DNA of 64,000 nucleotides from positions 1 to 64,000 of the forward strand of contig JAGUXT010000032.1 in assembly GCA_020061705.1 (NCBI GenBank). Reading direction: 5' to 3'. Positions 58,222 to 64,000 of this stretch are shown one piece after another. The stretch's first letter is position 1; every line of letters begins with the position of its first letter. The position numbers and the translations under genes are program-made. The stretch is from Halothiobacillus sp. (GTDB lineage Bacteria > Pseudomonadota > Gammaproteobacteria > Halothiobacillales > Halothiobacillaceae). Below the pieces are notes generated by a model that did not search any database, was not told where the DNA came from, and saw nothing but the letters and a program-made list of their open reading frames with translations.

Positions 58222-58947
58222 ATGACCCCGCGGATGCTGCATAAAGCCATCCTGCTCACCGGCGGCGGACAGCGCCTCGGCCTGTATCACGCTGAACGCA
58301 TTCTTGATCACGGCTGGCCACTGATCGTCACCTACCGCACTCCGCGCGCATCCATTGAGCATTTGGTTTCACGTGGAGCCCTTGCCATTAAAGCCGACTT
58401 ATCATCTGTGGACGGCATTGCGTCTTGTATTCAAGCCGTGCAAATGCACGCCGCCAGTCTGCGCGCGATTATTCACAATGCTTCGCTCTGGCTGGATGAT
58501 GCGCACATCGCGCAACACCCAACCGACTTTGCGGCCATGCTGCACGTGCATGTGCACGCGCCCTACACCATCAATCTGGCCTGCGAGCCGTTGCTGCGCT
58601 CGGATTCATCCCAGTTGAACGACATCATTCATATCAGCGACACCGGCGTGCGCTGTGGCGACGCGCATCACGCAGCCTACATGGCCAGCAAGGCTGCCCT
58701 GGAGAATCTCAGCCTTTCGTTCGCCGCACGCTTTGCACCGCATATCAAGGTCAACACCATCGCACCCGGGTTGATTTTGTTCAACGAAAGTGACGATGCC
58801 GACTATCGGCAACAGCGCTTGCAACAATCCTTACTTGGTTTTGAGCCGGGCGCGCACGTGGTCTGGCAAACCATCGAGTGCTTGCTCAACAACCCCTATA
58901 TCACCGGTGCCACCTTGCCGGTAGATGGCGGAAGACACTTAAAATGA
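58222..58947 (+). CDS. folM: FolM-like dihydromonapterin/dihydrofolate reductase
   Basis: A short-chain dehydrogenase of 241 residues. The NADP-binding loop is ILLTGGGQRLGLYHAERIL; catalytic YMASK and the segment NTIAPGLILFNESDDADY match FolM, which reduces dihydromonapterin. The ATG directly follows the previous stop. A general SDR role cannot be ruled out. Confidence 0.82.
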   Translation: MTPRMLHKAILLTGGGQRLGLYHAERILDHGWPLIVTYRTPRASIEHLVSRGALAIKADLSSVDGIASCIQAVQMHAASLRAIIHNASLWLDDAHIAQHPTDFAAMLHVHVHAPYTINLACEPLLRSDSSQLNDIIHISDTGVRCGDAHHAAYMASKAALENLSLSFAARFAPHIKVNTIAPGLILFNESDDADYRQQRLQQSLLGFEPGAHVVWQTIECLLNNPYITGATLPVDGGRHLK

Positions 58948-58950
58948 ATA

Positions 58951-59119
58951 CTAGCCGCCTATCGGACTTTAGGAATCGCACCGAAAATCTGGCTGAGCGA
59001 GGGCAGATTTTGCCGCTTTTGCAGGGCAATAGTGGGCTCTATTGCCCAAAAAAGCGGTGAAATATGCACCGTTCAGACGGATTTGCAGCCGATTCTCCTA
59101 AAGTCCGACAGGCTGCTAG
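58951..59119. repeat. MITE family B with CTAG ends
   Basis: A 169-bp element. Left end CTAGCCGCCTATCGGACTTT and right end 59090-59119, its near-perfect complement with CTAG last, form ~28-bp terminal inverted repeats. Inside are three stems: AAAATCTG/CAGATTTT (58984/59004), CCGCTTTT with AAAAGCGG (59013/59050), and GGGCAATAG/CTATTGCCC (59024/59039). The photolyase start codon lies inside the element. Confidence 0.85.
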
Positions 59120-60551
59120 TCAAGACACGGCGATTTGGTGGATACGTCGTGACCTGCGTCTGGCTGATAATCCCGCCCTGCTCGCCGCAGCCGAACACCA
59201 ATACCTTATCCCGGTCTACATCCACGAACCTGATGATGACCTTGGCGCTGCTTCCGCATGGTGGTTACATCACAGCCTGCTCGCCTTGCAGCAAACGCTA
59301 TGCAAACTTGGCTCTAACCTCATCCTGCGCCAAGGGCGGGCGCACGAGGTTCTTGATTCGCTCATTAAGGACAACGGTGTGACGGCGGTGTATTGGAATC
59401 GACAATACTCACCGACCCAACGCGCCCGTGACAGTCAAATTAAACGGACACTGCGCGAGCGTGGCCTGCGCGTGGAGAGTTTCAACTCGCATCTTTTACT
59501 CGAACCATGGCAAAACACCCGTGACGGACATCCGTACAAGGTTTTCACGCCATTCTGGAAGGCCTGCCTCAAACTGGGCATCGACCACGCGCCTCACAGC
59601 GCGCCCACGCAACTCCGACCGACACCGCGACTTAACTCCGCACGGCTTGAAGCACTGAACCTCTTGCCACGCTCTCCTTGGGATGGCGGCCTGTGCTCCA
59701 CGTGGAACGTCGGAGAACTCGCAGCCTGGCAGCAGTTGCAAACATTTTTAACCCGGCATCTCCACGACTACCCCGAAGGCCGCAACCGCCCCGCCGAACC
59801 GGGCAGCTCGCGCCTTTCGCCGCATCTGGCGTTTGGCGAAATCAGCCCGCGCCAAATCGTTTATGCCGTGCGCGCCCAGCAACACGCGCACCCCGCAACC
59901 AGCGACGAATCCGTGCGCATCTTCTTGAGCGAACTCGGCTGGCGCGAGTTTGGCTATCACCTGCTCTACCATCACCCTGCAACTATTCAAGAATCACTCA
60001 ACCCGCGCTGGTGCGTGCTGCACTGGCCTGAAGTCGATAATACCTATTGGCAGGCATGGATACGCGGCCAAACCGGTATCCCGCTGGTTGATGCCGGCAT
60101 GCGCGAGCTCTGGCACACCGGCTGGATGCATAACCGCGTGCGCATGAATGTCGCCTCATTGCTTACGAAAAACATGCTCATCCCGTGGCAATACGGCGAA
60201 CGCTGGTTTGCAGATACCTTGGTGGATTTTGATCTGGCCAGCAATGTGCAAGGCTGGCAATGGACGGCAGGCTGCGGTGCCGATGCCGCACCCTATTTCC
60301 GCATCTTTAATCCGGTGTTGCAGGGTGAAAAATTCGACCCGCAGGGTGACTATGTGCGCCGCTGGGTTCCCGAGCTCGCACACCTACCACCGCGCTGGAT
60401 TCATCGCCCCTGGGAAGCCCCAGCGCCGGTACTGAATGCCGCTGGAATAAGGCTTGGACACGACTACCCATACCCGGTGGTCGATCTCGCCGCCAGTCGC
60501 ACGCGCGCATTGGAATTTTTTGCTGCGCTCAAGCGCGGGCCAGAGGAATAA
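59064..60551 (+). CDS. phrB: Deoxyribodipyrimidine photolyase
   Basis: A light-driven enzyme that reverses UV pyrimidine dimers using FAD and an antenna. TAIWWIRRDLRLADNPAL begins the antenna domain. The FAD domain includes SRLSPHLAFGEISPRQ, GIPLVDAGMRELWHTGWMHN and the DFDLASNVQGWQW segment. 495 residues. The first ~19 residues (MHRSDGFAADSPKVRQAAS) are coded by MITE B; no other start codon is found before the conserved region. The stop abuts a family A MITE. Confidence 0.94.
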   Translation: MHRSDGFAADSPKVRQAASQDTAIWWIRRDLRLADNPALLAAAEHQYLIPVYIHEPDDDLGAASAWWLHHSLLALQQTLCKLGSNLILRQGRAHEVLDSLIKDNGVTAVYWNRQYSPTQRARDSQIKRTLRERGLRVESFNSHLLLEPWQNTRDGHPYKVFTPFWKACLKLGIDHAPHSAPTQLRPTPRLNSARLEALNLLPRSPWDGGLCSTWNVGELAAWQQLQTFLTRHLHDYPEGRNRPAEPGSSRLSPHLAFGEISPRQIVYAVRAQQHAHPATSDESVRIFLSELGWREFGYHLLYHHPATIQESLNPRWCVLHWPEVDNTYWQAWIRGQTGIPLVDAGMRELWHTGWMHNRVRMNVASLLTKNMLIPWQYGERWFADTLVDFDLASNVQGWQWTAGCGADAAPYFRIFNPVLQGEKFDPQGDYVRRWVPELAHLPPRWIHRPWEAPAPVLNAAGIRLGHDYPYPVVDLAASRTRALEFFAALKRGPEE

Positions 60552-60659
60552 TCAGGGGTTGCGCAAAAGTGTTCCAGCAAGGCAACGTGCCGAAGACAGT
60601 AAACTTAGTACGGCGAGGCGCTTAAACGCCGCTAGGGCGCTTTTGCGTAAGTCCTGATT
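60550..60659. repeat. MITE family A, copy 4
   Basis: Arms AATCAGGGGTTGCGCAAAAG and CTTTTGCGTAAGTCCTGATT bound a 110-bp element that fills the gap between convergent photolyase and tag. It shares the core TTCCAGCAAGGCAA with other copies. The right end is coding for the tag C-terminus. Confidence 0.88.
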
Positions 60660-61231
60660 ATTTCCTCGCGGCGGAAGCAATCCAATAGATGATCATTCAC
60701 CATCCCCACTGCCTGCATGTAGGCATAGCACACTGTTGAACCCATAAACTTGAAGCCGCGCAGCTTCAGATCGCGGCTCAGAGCATCCGATTCCGCTGTG
60801 GATGCCGGACACTCCGCCAACGAGTGCCTTTCATTCACTTTTGGCGTGCCGCCGACAAAACCCCAAAGATAGGCATCAAAACTGCCGAACTCCTTCTGAA
60901 TTGCCAAAAAGCACCGCGCATTGCTAATCGTCGCCAAAACCTTCAAACGGTTGCGCACAATGCCGGGGTTGGCGATTAGTTCGGCCACTTTCTCATCGCC
61001 ATACCGCGCGATTTTTTGCGCGTCGAATTGATCGAATGCCTGACAATAACCCTCGCGCTTGCGCAAAATCGTGTACCAACTCAAACCCGCCTGCGCCGAC
61101 TCCAGCACGATGAACTCGAATAGCTTCGCATCGTCGTGAACGGGAACGCCCCATTCCGCATCGTGATAAGCCACATAATCCGGCTTACTTAGATCCACCC
61201 ATGAACAACGACAGATTGTATGCAGAACCAT
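60632..61231 (-). CDS. tag: DNA-3-methyladenine glycosylase I
   Basis: It removes 3-methyladenine from DNA. CRCSWVDLSKPDYVAYHDAEWG and ESAQAGLSWYTILRKREGY are typical, as is the zinc-binding and catalytic region around KFMGSTVCYAYMQAVGMVNDH. 199 residues. The final eight residues (IRTYAKAP) and stop lie in the MITE, so the native C-terminus was probably replaced. Confidence 0.93.
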   Translation of the reverse strand: MVLHTICRCSWVDLSKPDYVAYHDAEWGVPVHDDAKLFEFIVLESAQAGLSWYTILRKREGYCQAFDQFDAQKIARYGDEKVAELIANPGIVRNRLKVLATISNARCFLAIQKEFGSFDAYLWGFVGGTPKVNERHSLAECPASTAESDALSRDLKLRGFKFMGSTVCYAYMQAVGMVNDHLLDCFRREEIIRTYAKAP

Positions 61232-61315
61232 GATTTGATCCGTTTTGACCCTATTAACTTGCGCACACTATACTCAAAACCCGGCAACCCCCATACAACG
61301 CAAAAGGAGCCAAAA

Positions 61316-61705
61316 ATGGAATCAGAGCGCTATACACGCGGCTGGGAAACGCTCAAGGGCATTAGTGGGCAGACTGGCGAGCGCGTCATCGCCGCACTTA
61401 GGGACGCGTCCCCAGAACTTGCGCGCTATACCATCGAGTTTCCCTACGGTGACGTGTATTCACGCGGCGTGTTGTCGCTCAAAGAGCGCGAGATCGCCAC
61501 TCTTGCCGCTCTCACCGCACTGGGTAACGCCCAACCGCAACTCAAGGCGCATGTTCATAGCGCCTTGAATGTCGGCTGCACGCGTGAAGAAGTTGAGGAA
61601 ATCATGATTCAAATGGCCGTTTATGCGGGATTCCCGGCGGCACTGAACGGCATGTTCGCGGCCAAAGAGGTATTTGACGAGCGCGATAAGGCAGAATCAC
61701 CCTAG
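61316..61705 (+). CDS. Carboxymuconolactone decarboxylase family protein
   Basis: A small AhpD-like-fold protein of 129 residues. LSLKEREIATLAALTALGNAQPQLKAHVHSAL and GCTREEVEEIMIQMAVYAGFP match the family. There is only one Cys and no CxxC, so it is of the decarboxylase rather than the AhpD thiol type. AAAGGAG precedes ATG 61316; the frame is open back to 61220. Its actual reaction is unknown. Confidence 0.83.
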   Translation: MESERYTRGWETLKGISGQTGERVIAALRDASPELARYTIEFPYGDVYSRGVLSLKEREIATLAALTALGNAQPQLKAHVHSALNVGCTREEVEEIMIQMAVYAGFPAALNGMFAAKEVFDERDKAESP

Positions 61706-61744
61706 CCACCTCCTATTGATCCGGCACGGTTATATCCTGAATCG

Positions 61745-61805
61745 TAGGAGCGGGCTTGCCCGCGAAAGTCCGTAGCTAAAGCCTTCGCGGGCAAGCCCGC
61801 TCCTG
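61745..61805. repeat. REP-like palindrome
   Basis: TAGGAGCGGGCTTGCCCGCG (61745) and its 22-base complement (61784-61805) form a nearly perfect hairpin, a repeat type common in gammaproteobacterial genomes. It lies between the decarboxylase-family gene and trmL. Confidence 0.85.
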
Positions 61806-61900
61806 CAACTCATGGAGTGTCAGGCCGGATCAATAAAGCCGAACTGGCAGCTATTTATTTCCCCCTCGCCCCTGACGCACCTGGTCATCCACGCCTGCCC

Positions 61901-62368
61901 ATGCTCCATATCATTCTGTTTGAACCTGAAATTCCGCCCAACACCGGCAATATCATCCGCCTCTGCGCCAATACCGGCGTGCAACTGCACCTGATCGAAC
62001 CACTTGGGTTTCACATGGAACATCAGCAACTGCGCCGTGCCGGGCTGGATTATCACGAATTTGCCAAGGTCAAAACCCATGCCTCATGGGCGGCGTTCAC
62101 GCACGAGGTAAAACCCACACGCATCTGGGCAATGACCACCAAAGGAGATCCTGGCAACACGCCCTACACAGTAGATTTTGCGCCGGGCGACGCACTGGTT
62201 TTCGGGCCGGAATCACGCGGCCTGCCGATGGATTTATTGCAGTCACTGCCGCAGGATCACTGGTTGCGCCTGCCCATGCAGCCGGATTCACGCAGCCTGA
62301 ATCTGTCCAATGCCGTGGCGGTGTGTGTGTATGAAGCCTGGCGGCAGCGCGAGTTTGCTGACTGGTGA
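61901..62368 (+). CDS. trmL: tRNA (cytidine(34)-2'-O)-methyltransferase
   Basis: A SPOUT enzyme that methylates the wobble base of tRNA-Leu. [30 protein letters not shown] and [17 protein letters not shown] are the knot motifs. 155 residues. ATG 61901 is chosen over 61817, since the family begins right here. Confidence 0.95.
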   Translation: MLHIILFEPEIPPNTGNIIRLCANTGVQLHLIEPLGFHMEHQQLRRAGLDYHEFAKVKTHASWAAFTHEVKPTRIWAMTTKGDPGNTPYTVDFAPGDALVFGPESRGLPMDLLQSLPQDHWLRLPMQPDSRSLNLSNAVAVCVYEAWRQREFADW

Positions 62369-62369
62369 A

Positions 62370-63659
62370 TCAGGCCGCCAGCGCCAGCCGAATCCTCTCG
62401 AGCGCGTCCATGATCACCTGACGCGGCGCGCCAAGGTTCAGACGCATGAAACCCTCGCCCGCCTTGCCGTAAATCAAGCCGGGACTCATGCCGACCTTAG
62501 CTTTTTCGACCAACAGTTTCTGCATGGTCATGTCGTCCAATCCCCGAGCCTTCATCAAGGCACGACAATCCAGCCACATGAGAAACGTGCCTTCCGAGCG
62601 CAAGGGATGGATGCCCGGCAGGTGCGCTGCGCAGTAATCCAGCACCGCCTCCTGCGTTTGGGCGAGATAAGCCATCAGCTCATCCAGCCAGGGCGCGCCA
62701 TGCCGATAGGCGGCCTCCGCTGCTGCAATGCTGAACGGGTTATTGTTCTCAATATGCAGCCGGGTGAACTCTTGACGCACCCGACTGCGCAATTCCGGCT
62801 CACCGCACAGCATAAAGGCCAGCCCCATGCCGGGAATATTGAAACTCTTGCTCGGCGCAAGCGCGGTAATCACCCGCTCGGGCAGATCTTCCAGCGTAGC
62901 CAGCGGGATATGCGTATTCGGCGCGTAAACCAGATCGGCATGAATTTCGTCGGAAACCACGATCAAGTCATGCTTGCGCGCAATCGCCAGCAAGGTTTCC
63001 AGTTCATCGCGTCGCCACACCCGCCCAACCGGATTATGCGGTGAGCAAAGCAGAAGCAGCTTGCCGCCATCACGCGCGCATTGCTCCAGATGCTCGAAAT
63101 CCATGCTGTAATGCCCATCCTGCTCGCGCAGTGGGTTGAGGATTAAACGACGGTCATTCTCCGTCACCGCGCTGAAAAACGGGGTGTACACCGGCGGTTG
63201 CACAATCACTCCGTCACCCTCACGGGTAAAGGCGCGCACGGCAGCATAAAGCACGGGCACCACACCAGGCATGGGCGCCACCCATTCACGCTCCACCTCC
63301 CATGCGTGGCGCTGCTTTTGCCAGGCGATGAGTGCGTCGTACAGGCGCTCGGGAAACTGGGTATAGCCATACACCGGATGCGCCGCACGCGCAGCAAGTG
63401 CACTACGAACAGCAGGCGGCGAGGCAAAATCCATATCAGCCACCCACAGCGGCACGACATCGTCCGTGCCAAACACCGCACTGCGGCCATCCCATTTCAC
63501 GCTGTCCGTGCCAAGGCGCGAAATACTTTGATCGAAGTCAATCATGGCGAAGTCCTGTTTTGCACTTTCAGTCGCAGGCGGCTGCGGCTGACAGGCGGTC
63601 ATTATGCTCAGGGCAGCAGCACCGCCTCCGAACTTCAGAAAATCGCGGCGTGTGCTCAT
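62370..63659 (-). CDS. PatB/MalY-like PLP C-S lyase with Tat lipoprotein signal
   Basis: An aminotransferase-fold enzyme of 429 residues. The N-terminus RRDFLKFGGGAAALSIMTAC is a twin-arginine signal ending in a lipobox-like TAC, so the enzyme may be exported folded and lipidated. The rest follows PatB/MalY cystathionine beta-lyases: PLWVADMDFASPPAV, SPHNPVGRVW, VVSDEIHADLVY, and the PLP Lys in APSKSFNIPGMG. PLP lyases of this family are normally cytoplasmic. The neighbour upstream on the same strand resembles an ovothiol methyltransferase, so this could be the C-S lyase (OvoB role). Confidence 0.82.
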   Translation of the reverse strand: MSTRRDFLKFGGGAAALSIMTACQPQPPATESAKQDFAMIDFDQSISRLGTDSVKWDGRSAVFGTDDVVPLWVADMDFASPPAVRSALAARAAHPVYGYTQFPERLYDALIAWQKQRHAWEVEREWVAPMPGVVPVLYAAVRAFTREGDGVIVQPPVYTPFFSAVTENDRRLILNPLREQDGHYSMDFEHLEQCARDGGKLLLLCSPHNPVGRVWRRDELETLLAIARKHDLIVVSDEIHADLVYAPNTHIPLATLEDLPERVITALAPSKSFNIPGMGLAFMLCGEPELRSRVRQEFTRLHIENNNPFSIAAAEAAYRHGAPWLDELMAYLAQTQEAVLDYCAAHLPGIHPLRSEGTFLMWLDCRALMKARGLDDMTMQKLLVEKAKVGMSPGLIYGKAGEGFMRLNLGAPRQVIMDALERIRLALAA

Positions 63660-63684
63660 TGGAAGGTTCCTTCAGTTTCACCAT

Positions 63685-63738
63685 GTGCGAATGAATTCGC
63701 ACCTACAATAAGCCCCGTAGGTGCGAATTCATTCGCAC
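63685..63738. repeat. GTAGGTGCGAATTCATTCGCAC inverted repeat pair
   Basis: TGCGAATGAATTCGCACCTAC and its complement flank a ten-base loop. The unit is the same as the inner palindrome of the elements at 4904 and 38173. Here it stands alone, between two minus-strand genes. Confidence 0.85.
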
Positions 63739-63771
63739 AACAACCTACCCGCATGAAAAATACGTGCCCCA

Positions 63772-64000
63772 TCAAACCACCCGCTCCCACAGCGTGACTT
63801 CAGCAACGCTATGCTGAAATTTGCGCCGGGTTTCGCGGATGACAAAGGGAACGTCCTGTGGAGCCTGCAACAGGCGGAAGTGCGTACCAAGCAGGGCTTT
63901 CAGGCCATCCAGCGTAGTGAAGTTTTCGCCATCCTTTTTGAAGCCACCCACCCATTTTTCACGCACCGTATGCTCTTCAAGCCAGGTGTACGGCGAGGCG
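63772..64000 (-). CDS. Methyltransferase C-terminus, resembling ovothiol N-methyltransferase (partial)
   Basis: The gene runs off the right edge; 75 residues are visible. The sequence (YTWLEEHTVREKWVGGFKKD, then GLKALLGTHFRLLQAPQDVP and ETRRKFQHSVAEVTLWERVV) resembles the C-terminal end of the 4-mercaptohistidine N1-methyltransferase domain, found alone or fused to the 5-histidylcysteine sulfoxide synthase OvoA. The frame has no stop to base 64000. Recall of the family is by eye, so the call needs the missing part. Confidence 0.6.
   Translation of the reverse strand, partial: ASPYTWLEEHTVREKWVGGFKKDGENFTTLDGLKALLGTHFRLLQAPQDVPFVIRETRRKFQHSVAEVTLWERVV

Overview
The window looks like a chromosome segment of a proteobacterium, most likely a gammaproteobacterial chemolithoautotroph. 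The grounds are a Calvin-cycle phosphoribulokinase of the proteobacterial CbbP type, a gpmI-type phosphoglycerate mutase, a hisBHAFIE-tatABC block, type II secretion genes and an abundance of proteobacterial palindromic repeats. This assignment is inference; there is no rRNA and no species-specific marker in view.

Layout. 1-104 is the edge of an IS3-type element. 354-4866 is a four-gene pyruvate:acceptor oxidoreductase operon (porC, porA, porB and a GltD-like flavoprotein fused to a 2x[4Fe-4S] ferredoxin). 5103-7978 holds two convergent DEAD-box helicases (rhlE, dbpA). 8204-12633 holds a very large membrane PAS/GGDEF/EAL/CZB c-di-GMP protein preceded by a coupled 65-residue ORF. 12831-15071 holds lemA, a GIDE-domain membrane protein and xthA. 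15358-19021 holds two MFS transporters around a histidine-phosphatase-fold protein. 19293-22496 is a compact restriction-modification island (Dcm-like methylase with an N-terminal HTH, a 92-residue unknown, Vsr, and a two-domain endonuclease). 22602-24640 is thiC with its TPP riboswitch.

24716-28750 is the conserved rpmH-rnpA-yidD-yidC-mnmE run. 29695-33290 holds ygfZ-thiG-trmB and prk. 33425-37159 holds, on the minus strand, a PAP2 phosphatase, a glycosyltransferase, a kinase-Rieske fusion and a phosphoesterase. 37323-46150 holds rlmJ, then an alpha-2-macroglobulin and PBP1C pair separated by a ~660 bp nested palindrome. tRNA-Phe follows. 46428-54311 is hisB-hisH-hisA-orf-hisF-hisI-hisE, tatABC and gpmI, mostly overlapping or closely spaced. 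54605-63659 holds a triheme cytochrome c, gspF-gspG, folM, photolyase, tag, a carboxymuconolactone-decarboxylase-family protein, trmL and a Tat-exported PatB-like C-S lyase. The right edge cuts a gene whose visible C-terminus resembles the 4-mercaptohistidine N-methyltransferase of ovothiol synthesis.

The most interesting points are: (i) a restriction enzyme that appears to join an EcoRII-N-like effector domain to an MvaI/BcnI-type catalytic domain, in an operon with Dcm-like methylase and Vsr; (ii) a possible ovothiol locus with a Tat-lipoprotein lyase; (iii) at least three small inverted-repeat (MITE-like) families, members of which supply the stop codons of two genes and the start codon of the photolyase; (iv) a PfkB kinase-Rieske fusion; (v) the nested palindrome between the macroglobulin and pbpC. 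No CRISPR array, prophage or rRNA was seen.
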